Source: an uncultured Verrucomicrobiales bacterium (lineage in GTDB: Bacteria > Verrucomicrobiota > Verrucomicrobiia > Verrucomicrobiales > Akkermansiaceae). Taken from it: a stretch of DNA of 60,623 nt. The stretch is from the NCBI GenBank assembly GCA_947039485.1, contig CAMQZC010000017.1:1-60623 (forward strand), read 5' to 3'. The stretch's first letter is position 1; each line of letters begins with the position of its first letter. The notes beneath the pieces are model-generated. The model was not told where the DNA came from. It saw only the letters and a list, made by a program, of their open reading frames with translations, and made no database searches. Positions 17,217 to 27,144 of the stretch are shown piece after piece. A program made the translations under genes and the position numbers.

Positions 17217-18707
17217 ATGTTCTCCATCCTCTCTGACAAATTAGACGACAGCTTCCGCAAACTACGCGGCCTGAGCAAAATTAGCGAATCAAACATCGCA
17301 GAGGCACTGCGCGACATCCGAATGGCTCTACTTGATGCCGATGTTGAGTATAGCGTTGCGCGCCAATTCATGGCCATCGTCAAGGAAAAGGCACAGGGCG
17401 AAGCCGTGCTCAAGACCGTCAAGCCAGGCGAGCAAATCGTTAAAATCTTCCAAGACGAGCTCACCACCCTGCTCGGTGGTGAAGCTGAGCAACTCCAGCT
17501 AGGAGAGCAAGGCCGAATCCTCGTCGTTGGCCTCAACGGTGCGGGTAAGACCACCACCAGCGCCAAGCTAGCACTCCGCCTCAAGACGGATGGTCGCAAG
17601 CCCCTACTCATCGCCTGTGACCTCATCCGCCCTGCCGCCATCGACCAGCTCGCCACACTAGGCAAGCAAATTGATGTCCCCGTCTACACCCCCAGCAACA
17701 GCGAGAAAGACGTAATTCGCGTCGCCAAGGATGCAATCAAATGGGCTCAAGGCATCGAGCATGACGTACTCATCTTTGACACAGCAGGTCGTCAGGAGGT
17801 CGATGACACCCTCATCGCAGAGCTGCGCAAGCTGAGCAAATTGCTCAATCCTCAAGAATCACTGCTCGTCGCCGATGCCGCCACAGGTCAGCAGGCCGTG
17901 CGCGTCGCCAGCTCATTTGACAAGGCCGTCGGACTCACAGGCATCATCCTCACCAAGCTCGATGGCGATGCCCGCGGTGGTGCAGCGCTCTCCATGCGTG
18001 CCGTCACAGGCAAGCCCATCAAGTACACCGGTGATGGGGAAAAACTCGACATGCTCAGCCCCTTTGTGCCTAACCGCATGGCTGATCGCATCCTCGGCAT
18101 GGGCGACATCGTCGGCCTCGTCGAAAAAGCAGCCGCCAACATTGATGAGAAATCAGCCATGAAGGCGATGGAGCGCATGATGAGTGGCGAGTTCAATTTC
18201 AACGACTTCCTCAGCCAGATGAAGATGATGCAGAGCCTTGGCCCCCTCGACGCCCTGCTCGGTCTACTGCCTGGCTTTGGCAAGATCAAGAAACAACTGC
18301 CCGATGGCGCTCTAGACAGCAAGAAAATCAAGCACATGGAGGCCATTGTCCTCTCCATGACCAAGGCTGAGCGCAGCAACTACAAACTCCTCATCCCAGC
18401 ACGTCGCCGACGCATCGCCAAAGGATCTGGCCGCACAGAAATCGAGGTCAACCGCCTCATCAAAAACTTCAAGGAAATGAAGGAGATGATGGGTGGCAAA
18501 GGCAAGATGGGCGGCATGATGAAAGCCATGCAAGGAATGCAGGGAATGCAGGGCGGTAAAGGCATGCCTCAAATGCCTCAACTGCCAGCAGATGGCGAGA
18601 TGCCCGACATCAACGCCCTCATGGCCCAGATGGGACAAGGAGGCAAAGGAGGCAAGATGAAGATGGCTAAAGCACCTCGCGGTCGCAAAGGCTTCTTTGG
18701 CCGCTAA
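17217..18707 (+). CDS. ffh: Signal recognition particle GTPase Ffh
   Basis: Binds signal peptides and 4.5S RNA and delivers nascent membrane proteins to FtsY and SecYEG. 496 residues. The N domain has NIAEALRDIRMALLDADVEYSVARQF. The G domain has the P-loop GLNGAGKTTTSAKLA (~105-119), DLIRPAAIDQL, DTAGRQ and TKLDGDARGG. The M domain (~295-430) includes SGEFNFNDFLSQMKMMQSLGPL and RRRRIAKGSG. The tail is unusually rich in Met, Gly and Lys (GMQGMQGGKGMPQMPQ and GGKGGKMKM repeats). It is convergent with the phage-like gene (15-base gap) and no strong terminator lies between them. Confidence 0.97.
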   Translation: MFSILSDKLDDSFRKLRGLSKISESNIAEALRDIRMALLDADVEYSVARQFMAIVKEKAQGEAVLKTVKPGEQIVKIFQDELTTLLGGEAEQLQLGEQGRILVVGLNGAGKTTTSAKLALRLKTDGRKPLLIACDLIRPAAIDQLATLGKQIDVPVYTPSNSEKDVIRVAKDAIKWAQGIEHDVLIFDTAGRQEVDDTLIAELRKLSKLLNPQESLLVADAATGQQAVRVASSFDKAVGLTGIILTKLDGDARGGAALSMRAVTGKPIKYTGDGEKLDMLSPFVPNRMADRILGMGDIVGLVEKAAANIDEKSAMKAMERMMSGEFNFNDFLSQMKMMQSLGPLDALLGLLPGFGKIKKQLPDGALDSKKIKHMEAIVLSMTKAERSNYKLLIPARRRRIAKGSGRTEIEVNRLIKNFKEMKEMMGGKGKMGGMMKAMQGMQGMQGGKGMPQMPQLPADGEMPDINALMAQMGQGGKGGKMKMAKAPRGRKGFFGR

Positions 18708-18722
18708 GCCCCGATTCCCAGC

Positions 18723-21236
18723 TTACTTCCCATGGAAGTCTCGCTCAACGGAGAGCGAGAGCAGATTGAAATCGCGCAGCGAGTCGCAGCGTATAGCCAT
18801 GCCCATCCCCACACCGGGGCTTGGGATCTGGCTGAGGCGCACGGAGCCCGAGTAGGGATACTCGCGCCAGTCACGGCTCGCATCATACCGCTCCCATTGC
18901 TCCACATGCGTCGGGCGATAGTCAAAGCAAGGATCGCTACTTAGCAGGCGCAGCGTCACGCGCCCCAGCTGATTGACAGAGTTAAAATTCGACTCCGAGT
19001 CAAAGGGCATCGTCTCCACCTGTGAGACAATCTTGAGACCCGCGGCAAAGATGGACTCAGACTCCAGCAGATGGCACGCCTCCCAGAGCTGCAAATCAAT
19101 GAGAATACCACCATCCGCATCAAGTTCTAGCTCATGCGCCAGCTCTGGATGCCCCTGTGGATAAATCCAGACGAGCAGCCCCGACAAATCGGGAAAGCGC
19201 AGCGCACCATCTCGATACACCGACTCTGAGTAGCAGTCCATCATCGCCTGTCCCTCGCGAATGCACTCCAGAAACATCACATCCTTGCCCTCGCGCCGAC
19301 GACGCATCACCAGCCAGATTTCATCCTCCAGACTCGTCGAGCTTGGCAGAGAGGAGATGTGCAGAGGCCGCGCCCCAGCAAAGGAGACGCGCTGCCACGC
19401 GGTGACACGCTGCGCCACATTCGTCGTGAGCACCGCGAGGGTGCCATCATTCATCAACACCCAGACACGAGAGTTGCCGCCACGCTGCACCACCCATTCG
19501 CGCACACCTGAGGCAAACAAATGCTCCGAGAGCAAACTCGTGTCCGTGGAGGAGAATCCATCAGACTCAAGCTTGTAGGATATCTCTCGCAGACGCTTGC
19601 CGCCGCGCTGCACATAAAAGACAGAATTCTCAATACTATAAGCCTCACGGTCATCACTACCCACTGATGATTGGCGCACGAAAGAAGCATTGGTCGGAGC
19701 CAAGCCCAGCGAGTCACTACTCTGCAATATCCACTCACCCTCAGCCGTACCAAAGAGCAGCCCTCGAGCCGTACTCATCCAGCAGATGCGGCTCTGATCA
19801 TCCGAGGCCAGTGTCAGATGCAGCGCTGAATCAGGCTCTGAGTCCATGAAAAAATTATTAAAATCATCAACCATACTAGCACGCAGCGTCGTGGGCTGCA
19901 TGCGCGTACCACCAAACCAGATACGCCCCTCATGAAACCCCGCAAAACACGGATACCCATGACTCGGACCAAAGGCCCCAAAGCTCCAGTTTCTCGAGCG
20001 AAAGTTCATCGTCTTGACTGTCCCCACGGAGTACACCTTGGCCGTCGCCTTGGAGGAAGATATCACGCTTGTGATTTTCATCGCATAAGTCACTTTTCTC
20101 CCCATCAGAGAGAAGCTTAGCGGTGAGACAAAGGGCACAGTGCTAGCACGTGTACAGAGCAGCATCATGCGGCAAGGCATGCGCTCTGACCCAGTCAAAC
20201 TCCAGTTCTTCCTCGTCTGAAAGTTATTTTGTTCAAAGCTCTTCACCGTCTCCCAATCCCAGAGTCGCATATTACTATCGACATCATAGTCATCATAACT
20301 GCGCTTAAGTACCCAACTAATCGTCCACGTACCCGTGGTCACAATTTCCCAATCCGACACCACATCACAAAATCCTGACTTCAACATCGCGCGGCAACCC
20401 AAAGCGAAGTAAGCGGGGTAATCAATGGGATTATTAGAGCCCGTATAATGCAAGCTATACGTATAGTCCGCGATACACTCATAAAAGAAAAAATCACCTC
20501 GTGACGCATCACGTTGATACCAGAGACTACCACTCTTGCAAGACATTGAGCTGAGCAGGGGTAATGGATACACGTTAAAATTAACTGGTTGATTGAGCAA
20601 ATGAGTCTCCGGCTCCGCTTCAAAATCAACAATCAGATGCTCCTTACCCACCATCTCCTCAGTAAAGATAGCTGAGCCATCCTCAGCCTCAATCACCATC
20701 TCTCCATCACTGTCCAAATCAAACCTCAAACTCACGTCACTAGCCATCATCGTCGCGCGAGGAAACGGCTTGATTATCATCTCTGAACAAGTCCAATTCG
20801 TATTGGCATAGCGGTGCAACTCCATGACGGGACAGTAAGGGCAAGTTGCATAAATTACATCGTTCACCTGCACGAGCCTCAGGCTATCAATCATCTTCTT
20901 ATCCACCCATGGAGTCTCTACACGATAAATCTGACCATCCTCAGCAAGGACAGGCTTAGCATCAGCATAGAATCGCAGACCACTAGGGTAAAACTCCAGC
21001 ATCAACGCATCGCTATTGGAATAGAAAAACGAGAACAACTTACAAGCATCCTCATTGTGAGCCAGAGTCGCCACCAAGCGCGTCCCCTGACGTCGCCGCA
21101 GCCCCCCATAAGGCTCAACGAGGAAGTTTTCTAATAAAGCGCTACCCTGAGCATGCTGAGAGAGATCAAAACGCGTCGAAAGCCACGGGCTAAGCTCTCC
21201 CGCCGTAAAACCAAGTATCATCGGATTATCTTGCAT
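18723..21236 (-). CDS. Phage-tail-like structural protein, isolated in the chromosome
   Basis: 837 residues, uninterrupted. The N-terminus (FTAGELSPWLSTRFDLSQ, ALLENFLVEPYGGLRRRQGTRLV) matches the hallmark of a large structural protein common in podovirus-like phages and prophages, where it reads (G)GELSPxLxGRxDLxxYxxG...ENFxVxPxGGxxxRPGT. Later blocks also fit: LEFYPSGLRFYAD, GYPCFAGFHEGRIWFGGTRMQPTTLRAS, TARGLLFGTAEGEWIL, ENSVFYVQRGGKRLREISYKLESDGF and VLMNDGTLAVLT. No terminase, capsid, portal, integrase or lysis gene is near; ffh and secA flank it directly. It may be a prophage relic kept intact, or a domesticated tail protein. A TAATAG ends six bases before the ATG. Confidence 0.75.
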   Translation of the reverse strand: MQDNPMILGFTAGELSPWLSTRFDLSQHAQGSALLENFLVEPYGGLRRRQGTRLVATLAHNEDACKLFSFFYSNSDALMLEFYPSGLRFYADAKPVLAEDGQIYRVETPWVDKKMIDSLRLVQVNDVIYATCPYCPVMELHRYANTNWTCSEMIIKPFPRATMMASDVSLRFDLDSDGEMVIEAEDGSAIFTEEMVGKEHLIVDFEAEPETHLLNQPVNFNVYPLPLLSSMSCKSGSLWYQRDASRGDFFFYECIADYTYSLHYTGSNNPIDYPAYFALGCRAMLKSGFCDVVSDWEIVTTGTWTISWVLKRSYDDYDVDSNMRLWDWETVKSFEQNNFQTRKNWSLTGSERMPCRMMLLCTRASTVPFVSPLSFSLMGRKVTYAMKITSVISSSKATAKVYSVGTVKTMNFRSRNWSFGAFGPSHGYPCFAGFHEGRIWFGGTRMQPTTLRASMVDDFNNFFMDSEPDSALHLTLASDDQSRICWMSTARGLLFGTAEGEWILQSSDSLGLAPTNASFVRQSSVGSDDREAYSIENSVFYVQRGGKRLREISYKLESDGFSSTDTSLLSEHLFASGVREWVVQRGGNSRVWVLMNDGTLAVLTTNVAQRVTAWQRVSFAGARPLHISSLPSSTSLEDEIWLVMRRRREGKDVMFLECIREGQAMMDCYSESVYRDGALRFPDLSGLLVWIYPQGHPELAHELELDADGGILIDLQLWEACHLLESESIFAAGLKIVSQVETMPFDSESNFNSVNQLGRVTLRLLSSDPCFDYRPTHVEQWERYDASRDWREYPYSGSVRLSQIPSPGVGMGMAIRCDSLRDFNLLSLSVERDFHGK

Positions 21237-21391
21237 AAGCAGCTATTAAATCCCAATTTGAGCAAGAAGGAAAGTCTATCCAAGGCTCAAGTCTACCCAG
21301 CCCAAGGAGGGCAGCGTGAGCAGCGAGCGCAAAAAATGAGCCTATTTTCCTGTAAGGCTGTGTCATTTACAGCACAATATAAGCCACAGAC

Positions 21392-21420
21392 TTGCCAAAG
21401 CAAGCTGCTCATGCTAAAAT
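21392..21420 (+). promoter_or_regulatory. secA promoter
   Basis: TTGCCA (21392-21397), 17-base spacer, TAAAAT (21415-21420). The leader of about 67 bases before ATG 21494 holds a small GCTGC/GCAGC hairpin and no clear Shine-Dalgarno sequence. Confidence 0.6.
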
Positions 21421-21493
21421 CCTACCCGCTTGCCCATACCGGACGAGCCGCCGCTGCCTTGTTGCAGCTACCCCCCTCCTTCCCCAATACCGT

Positions 21494-24400
21494 ATGATCA
21501 AGTGGATTCTCAATAAAATTGTAGGCAATAAAAACCAACGCGAAGTGCGCCGTCTGCGTCCCGTCGCACAGCGCATTCTCGATATTGAAACAAGCTGGGG
21601 TGAATGCACACAGGAAATGCTCGTCGCTAAAACACGCGCTTGGCAAAAGAAGCTCCACCGCCTCACACCCCTAGAACTCCCCAGCAAAGGCAGCATCCAA
21701 ACCGCCGACCAATCGCAGCTTGAGGCCGTAGCCTTACAAATCAACGAGCGCTTTGAAAGCCTCGCAGATCTCTTCCCCAAGCTCCCCACAGTCGAAGCCA
21801 ATGCCGCATCCATTGATGCAGGCAAACAAGCCTTCCTTGAGATTGAGCCCAAGTTCTCCAAAATTCGCGAGAGCTACCTTGAAGAGATTCTGCCTGAAGC
21901 CTTTGCTGCCGTCAAGTGCGCCGCTAAGGCCATGTTTGGCAGTGAAATCAACGTCTGCAACACCCCCATGAAGTGGGAGATGATTCACTTTGATGTCCAG
22001 CTCATCGGCGGCATCGCGCTGCACCGCGGATTCATCGCGGAGATGGCAACTGGTGAGGGCAAGACCCTCGTTGCCACCCTGCCCGTCTACCTCAACGCCC
22101 TGACAGGCCTCGGTGTCCACGTCGTCACCGTCAATGACTACCTTGCACAACGTGACTCCATGTGGATGGGCTCGCTCTTCAACTTCCTCGGTCTGAGTAT
22201 TGGCTGCATCCAGAGCCAAATGCCCAACGAGCTGCGCCGCCAGCAGTACCTCAATGACATCACCTATGGCACCAACGCCGAGTTTGGCTTTGACTACCTG
22301 CGCGACAACGGCATGGCAAGCACACGCGAAGCACAAGTGCAGCGCGGACACTACTTTGCCATCATTGATGAGGTTGACTCCATCCTCATTGACGAGGCGC
22401 GCACCCCGCTCATCATCTCTGGCCCAGCCCCCATCGAGCGCGAGCATCAATATGAGGAGCTCAAGCAACTCATCGAGCGCGTCGTCAAACAGCAAACCGA
22501 CCTCTGCAACAAGCTCATGGCCGATTCTGAGAAGCACGTTGCCGATGGCAACAGTGACGCCGCAGGACGCTGCCTCTTCAAAGTACGCCTCGGCATGCCC
22601 CGCAACCGCTCCTTCATGCGCTCCCAGCAAGACCCAGAGCAGCGCCGCATGCTTGAGAAATACGAGCTCTTCCTCTACCAAGACCCCCGCAAGACGGAAC
22701 TCTACAAGGTCAAGGAAGAACTCTACTACACCATCGATGAGAAAACCCACGACGCAGGACTCATGGAGATGGGACGCGAAATCATCAGCCCCGGCCAGCC
22801 AGACGCCTTTGTCCTGCCCGATGTAGGCAACGAACTTATCGCCATTGATGAGAATATTGAACTGCCCGAGTTCGAGAAGGAAAAGCTCAAAGCCCAGCTT
22901 CTGCAGCGCCTCGACAGCACAGGCAGCCGCCTGCACACCACAAGCCAGCTCCTCAAGGCCTACGCCATCTACGAGAAGGACATCGAGTACGTCGTCAAGG
23001 ATGACAAAGTTGTCATCATCGACCAAAACACAGGTCGCGAGATGCCCGGTCGTCGCTGGAGCGATGGTCTGCACCAAGCTGTAGAGGCCAAAGAAGGTGT
23101 TGAAATCGAGGCGGAGAACATGACCTACGCCACCATCACCATCCAAAACTACTTCCGACTCTACGCACGCCTCTCAGGCATGACTGGTACCGCAGAGACC
23201 GAGGCTGCTGAGTTCCACGACATCTACAAACTCGACGTCCTGCCCATCCCCACCAACTGCGACTGCATCCGTGAGGACCTCAACGACCTCATCTTCAAGA
23301 GCCGTCGCGAAAAGTACAACGCAGTACTCGCCAAAATCAAGGAACTCAATGAGAAGGGACAACCCATCCTCATTGGTACCGCTAGCGTTGACGCCTCCGA
23401 GACACTCTCTCGCATGCTCAAGCGAGCAGGCGTCAAGCATGAAGTGCTCAACGCTAAAAACCATCAACGAGAGGCAGAGATTATCTCCAGCGCAGGTCAA
23501 AAGGGAGCCGTCACCGTCTCCACCAACATGGCCGGCCGAGGTACCGACATCAAACTTGGTGCAGGAGTTGCCGATCTAGGCGGCCTCTTCGTCCTAGGCA
23601 CAGAGCGCTACGAATCCCGCCGCATCGACCGCCAGCTGCGAGGCCGCTGCTCACGTCAGGGTGACCCAGGTGGCAGCCAGTTCTTCCTCTCCTTTGAGGA
23701 TGACCTCATGCGCAACTTTGGCGGAAGCGAGCGCATGACTCGCATGATGGACCGCTTTGGCATGGAAGAAGGCGAAGCCGTCGAAAACAGCCTGATGAAT
23801 AAAATCATCGAAGGCGCGCAAAAACGCGTCGAGCAGCGCAACTACATGTGGCGCAAGCATGTGCTGGACTATGATAACGTCATGAACCAGCAGCGCAACA
23901 TCGTCTACGGACTGCGCAACGCCGCCCTACTCTCAGAGGACCCCCAAGAGCTGCTCATGGAGCTGCTTGAGAGCGCAACGAGCCACAAGTGCTCAATCTG
24001 CCTCGACCGCGACGCAGGCGCTGCAGGTCACGAGGATCTCTACCACTGGCTCAACAACAGCTTCCCCATCGGCTGGAACGAGGAGCAACTTCCGCTTGAG
24101 GCAAAGAGCCCCGATGAAGTCAGTGCCGCAATTATCCAGCGCGTCACGGAAGCCTACATGGACAAGCGCAAGGATGAGCGCCCCGACCGCGTCGAAGCCA
24201 TGGAACGCAGCATCATGCTCCAATCCATCGACCATCTCTGGCAGCAGCACATCACCGACATGGACGCCCTGCGCGAAGGCGTACGCCTGCGTGCCCAAGG
24301 TCAAAAAGACCCCCTCGTCGAGTACAAGGCTGAAGCCTACGAAATCTTTGCCTCACTCATGCTCAACATCGAGTACGACATCCTCCCCAAGATGTTGCGC

Positions 24401-24865
24401 AGCAGCGTCAGCATCAACTCATTTGAGGACTTCCTCTCCAGCCTTCCTGGTGGTGACGATGATTCCCCCGAGGGAAGCTCGACCATTGACTTTGGCTCAC
24501 TCTTTGCCGACAACAACGAATTTCTCGCAGCCCTGCGCGAAAGCACAGCTCTAGACACCGAGCTGGACGATAGCATCGAGATTGAGAGCGAGAGCAACGA
24601 TCTCATCGCAGAGACCAGCAGCAGTGCAGCCATGATGCCCATCGCATCACAGATCGTGGAGAAGCCCATTAGCTTCCCCAAAAAGAAATTCATTAGCAAC
24701 CTCAAGAGCAGCCCCGCAAGCAACACCATCATCCTCCCTGACGACATCCTCGCAGAGGAAGAAGAAGCAGGCATGACCATGGGCAGCATCGACTCCTCCG
24801 TCCTCGCAGAGAACGCGGGACTCATCCCTCCGAGCCATCTCGAAATTCAAGAGCCCAAGCACTAA
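21494..24865 (+). CDS. secA: Preprotein translocase ATPase SecA
   Basis: The motor that pushes unfolded preproteins through SecYEG. 1123 residues, longer than the ~900 of E. coli, as in other PVC bacteria. NBD1 has MATGEGKTLVATLPVY (Lys ~190), VHVVTVNDYLAQRDS and IIDEVDSILIDEARTPLIISGP. NBD2 has GTASVDASE, STNMAGRGTDIKLG and RIDRQLRGRCSRQGDPGGSQFFLS. The helical scaffold shows YDNVMNQQRNIVYG and QSIDHLWQQHITDMDALREGV. The C-terminal ~130 residues are acidic and low-complexity and lack the Cys-rich SecB/zinc motif; a CSIC pair sits instead near residue 835. The frame is open back to 21392, but that start overlaps the promoter. Confidence 0.97.
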   Translation: MIKWILNKIVGNKNQREVRRLRPVAQRILDIETSWGECTQEMLVAKTRAWQKKLHRLTPLELPSKGSIQTADQSQLEAVALQINERFESLADLFPKLPTVEANAASIDAGKQAFLEIEPKFSKIRESYLEEILPEAFAAVKCAAKAMFGSEINVCNTPMKWEMIHFDVQLIGGIALHRGFIAEMATGEGKTLVATLPVYLNALTGLGVHVVTVNDYLAQRDSMWMGSLFNFLGLSIGCIQSQMPNELRRQQYLNDITYGTNAEFGFDYLRDNGMASTREAQVQRGHYFAIIDEVDSILIDEARTPLIISGPAPIEREHQYEELKQLIERVVKQQTDLCNKLMADSEKHVADGNSDAAGRCLFKVRLGMPRNRSFMRSQQDPEQRRMLEKYELFLYQDPRKTELYKVKEELYYTIDEKTHDAGLMEMGREIISPGQPDAFVLPDVGNELIAIDENIELPEFEKEKLKAQLLQRLDSTGSRLHTTSQLLKAYAIYEKDIEYVVKDDKVVIIDQNTGREMPGRRWSDGLHQAVEAKEGVEIEAENMTYATITIQNYFRLYARLSGMTGTAETEAAEFHDIYKLDVLPIPTNCDCIREDLNDLIFKSRREKYNAVLAKIKELNEKGQPILIGTASVDASETLSRMLKRAGVKHEVLNAKNHQREAEIISSAGQKGAVTVSTNMAGRGTDIKLGAGVADLGGLFVLGTERYESRRIDRQLRGRCSRQGDPGGSQFFLSFEDDLMRNFGGSERMTRMMDRFGMEEGEAVENSLMNKIIEGAQKRVEQRNYMWRKHVLDYDNVMNQQRNIVYGLRNAALLSEDPQELLMELLESATSHKCSICLDRDAGAAGHEDLYHWLNNSFPIGWNEEQLPLEAKSPDEVSAAIIQRVTEAYMDKRKDERPDRVEAMERSIMLQSIDHLWQQHITDMDALREGVRLRAQGQKDPLVEYKAEAYEIFASLMLNIEYDILPKMLRSSVSINSFEDFLSSLPGGDDDSPEGSSTIDFGSLFADNNEFLAALRESTALDTELDDSIEIESESNDLIAETSSSAAMMPIASQIVEKPISFPKKKFISNLKSSPASNTIILPDDILAEEEEAGMTMGSIDSSVLAENAGLIPPSHLEIQEPKH

Positions 24866-24883
24866 ACAAATCAACACAATAGA

Positions 24884-24923
24884 AGAAGCAGCGCAGGTGA
24901 CTCACACCTCGCTGCTTCTTTCT
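24884..24923 (+). terminator. Terminator after secA
   Basis: A long stem AGAAGCAGCG / CGCTGCTTCT (24884-24893 with 24910-24919) is extended by AGGTG/CACCT around loop ACTCA, then TTTCTCT. It lies just upstream of argA. Confidence 0.85.
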
Positions 24924-24944
24924 CTCCCCCCCCCTCAGCCACCC

Positions 24945-26021
24945 ATGCCCAACATGAATGTACGCTCTGTGCTCGAATACGTCCCCTACTTCCGGGACCG
25001 TCTCTTTGTCATCCACATCGACAAGAGCCTGCTAGAAGCGCGCGAACTCGTCGACAGCATGCTCGACTGCGACACCCTGCATGAGATAGGCGTACGCCTC
25101 ATCATCATCTCCGAAGGCCGCGAAAGCCGAGAACTCCAAGATCTAGCACTGCAGGGAGAGATGCACACCGCACTCGCCGAGCAGGAACTCAGAATTGGTG
25201 CGAGCAGCATCGCGCGCATCAAGGAAATCATCAACCGCAGGCAAGTAGCCATCGTCTCATCTGGCTGTGAAGGACGCTTTGCCCAGCCCATCATCACACT
25301 GCTTCAGGAACTCAAAGCGCACAAATATATCTGCCTGCAAGACGGAGATGTACCCTGCCGCGATGGTCAACCCATCTTTGCCATGCTTGAAAGTGAAGTC
25401 GCCGCAGCCGCTGGCTGTAGCAACCACGAGGTACTCCTGAAGGCCGCCGCCATCTGCCGCCTCGGCATACCTCGAGTACACATGCTGGATGGTCGCCAGC
25501 GCGGTGTCCTACTCGATGAGCTCTTCTCAGAAGAAGGTGTCGGTAGCATGGTGCATGCTGACTCCTATCAAGAAATGCGCAAGCTGCAAGTAGACGACAT
25601 CCCCGAGCTACTGAGCATGATCTCGCGCAGCGTCGCCAATGCACAGCTCGTGCAACGCAGCTACGAGAGCATCCTTGCCGAGATCGAGAGCTACTACGTC
25701 TACACCCTCGATGAGAGTATTGTTGGCAGCATTGCCATCTACCCCTATGAGGAGGAAGAATGTGCGGAGCTGGGCTGCCTCTTCATCAAGCACAACTACG
25801 AAGGACACGGATATGGGCGTGCCATGTGCAGCTATGTGGAAATGACCGCGAGGGAGATGGGCTTTAAGCGCCTCTTTGCGCTCTCCAGCAGTGCCGTTGC
25901 CTACTTCCGCGACAGGCTCAACTATAAACAAATGCCGCGCACAGACCTACCAACAGCGCGGCTTGCAAAGCTCGAATCCAGCGGGCGGGAGTCAGAGATT
26001 TTTGGCTGCGAGCTAATCTAA
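24945..26021 (+). CDS. argA: N-acetylglutamate synthase (ArgA type: amino-acid-kinase-like domain plus GNAT)
   Basis: First step of arginine synthesis: acetyl-CoA + glutamate to N-acetylglutamate. 358 residues. Residues ~1-215 form a divergent kinase-like domain (YFRDRLFVIHIDKSLLEA, GVRLIIISEGRESR, GIPRVHMLDGRQRGVLLDELFSEEGVGSMV). Residues ~220-350 are a GNAT acetyltransferase (VDDIPELLSMI, SIVGSIAIYPYEEEECAELGCLFI, YEGHGYGRAMCSYVEMTAREMGFKRLFALS). This order is the classic ArgA layout, and the kinase active site is not expected to work. GTG 24897 lies inside the secA terminator, so ATG 24945 (or 24954) is preferred. Confidence 0.87.
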   Translation: MPNMNVRSVLEYVPYFRDRLFVIHIDKSLLEARELVDSMLDCDTLHEIGVRLIIISEGRESRELQDLALQGEMHTALAEQELRIGASSIARIKEIINRRQVAIVSSGCEGRFAQPIITLLQELKAHKYICLQDGDVPCRDGQPIFAMLESEVAAAAGCSNHEVLLKAAAICRLGIPRVHMLDGRQRGVLLDELFSEEGVGSMVHADSYQEMRKLQVDDIPELLSMISRSVANAQLVQRSYESILAEIESYYVYTLDESIVGSIAIYPYEEEECAELGCLFIKHNYEGHGYGRAMCSYVEMTAREMGFKRLFALSSSAVAYFRDRLNYKQMPRTDLPTARLAKLESSGRESEIFGCELI

Positions 26022-26113
26022 GCCGCTACGCTACGCCAGCTGGCGGCCCCAAACCAGCACCCTCCACGCAATCAGGCGAAGCAGGGCAGCATTCGCCCAG
26101 AAACGGCACAAAC

Positions 26114-26869
26114 TCAACTCCGATGATGCCGAGTCAGTAGGACTAAGACATACTTGATTAACACAAGCGCTATGGTACGATAATAACGAGCATTTGATAA
26201 CTCCAAATTATTACCCCAAGTCCCAGAGACCCCTCTCAGACGAGGAGGCGGGAATATGAAACAAATATGATCCTTCTCCTCTCTAGAGCTAAACATCGTT
26301 CTAAATAAAATCGCCTCAAAATACACATCTAATCGAATATCCTCAAAGCGAGGACGAAGCAAGCTCATAAAAGATTCATTATAAATAAACGCCTGAGAAT
26401 CACACACCTTAGCTCTATTTCGCAAGCAAACCTCTGCAGAACAAAAAGGAATTGCTCTATTATGAGAATATCGCAAATTATTAAAATCTATAATTTGCTG
26501 GATATTAAGAACAACTAATCGACCTGTTATCTTAATTATCAAATCAGACCTGCTAATAAATTTAGAATACGCATGAGCATACTTCATGATATTAGCCTCC
26601 TTGTAACCCTTCCCCTTGTCCTCAATTTCAGGAGGGTCAACAAAAGTCAAAAACTCAACCCTATCTTTATGGTTAGCAAATTTCCCAGAGAGATCAACAC
26701 CTGAATTTTCACACAGTACGATATTAATATCTGTGTTTTCAATATACCATTGGAGAGCCTCTTCGTATTGTCTAGCCCTCACAACGGGATCCGAAACAGT
26801 TAAAATATCAGAACTGTTTGGCTTAATGCATGCCGTCAAAAGAATCGTATAAACTATATTTTTTTTCAT
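26114..26869 (-). CDS. Putative glycosyltransferase-like protein of a glycan locus
   Basis: 251 residues; AT-rich with codon use unlike its neighbours. The layout recalls proteins scattered in O-antigen and capsule clusters: an N-terminal strand (IVYTILLTACIKP), then RARQYEEALQWYIENTDINIVLCENSG, a central GKGYKEANIMKYAHAY...SDLIIKITGRLVVLNI (family proteins typically show KGYGE...IKITGRY), and a hydrophobic C-terminal segment (TIALVLIKYVLVLL). A GT-A-like sugar transferase is inferred, not proven. It diverges from the fucosyltransferase gene, and the pair forms an AT-rich islet with signs of horizontal transfer. Confidence 0.5.
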   Translation of the reverse strand: MKKNIVYTILLTACIKPNSSDILTVSDPVVRARQYEEALQWYIENTDINIVLCENSGVDLSGKFANHKDRVEFLTFVDPPEIEDKGKGYKEANIMKYAHAYSKFISRSDLIIKITGRLVVLNIQQIIDFNNLRYSHNRAIPFCSAEVCLRNRAKVCDSQAFIYNESFMSLLRPRFEDIRLDVYFEAILFRTMFSSREEKDHICFIFPPPRLRGVSGTWGNNLELSNARYYRTIALVLIKYVLVLLTRHHRS

Positions 26870-27144
26870 TATCTCTCTCGTATATCCTAATCACATACTC
26901 TAACATGGAAGCTACTTCCAAGCGATTTCAAATCCCGCCTTAAATTGAGTAACTAGCTCTCACTTCAAATAAGAACTTCAGATTATCATAACAACAAAAA
27001 ACATGCAATTGCAATCCATCTAATAACATTCATTTCTAGCCAGTAGATAAAACAACATCTCGCACACTCTTGACAAAATAATGTATTATAGTGTAGTATG
27101 AGTCTCTTAATAGACAAGATGGATCACAACTCAAAACATCAATC
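26870..27144. other. AT-rich intergenic region between the two divergent glycan genes
   Basis: This region has markedly lower GC than the rest of the window. It carries the fucosyltransferase promoter at its right end. I see no other gene, inverted repeat pair or insertion-sequence end. Confidence 0.5.
27070..27099 (+). promoter_or_regulatory. Promoter of the fucosyltransferase gene
   Basis: TTGACA (27070-27075), 18-base spacer, TAGTAT (27094-27099). The leader to ATG 27145 is about 40 bases, without a clear ribosome-binding site. Confidence 0.5.

Noticed and set aside
21734..23146. 470-residue minus-strand frame inside secA
   Set aside because: A Val/Leu/Asp-rich antisense shadow of the strongly biased secA coding frame; no recognisable motifs.
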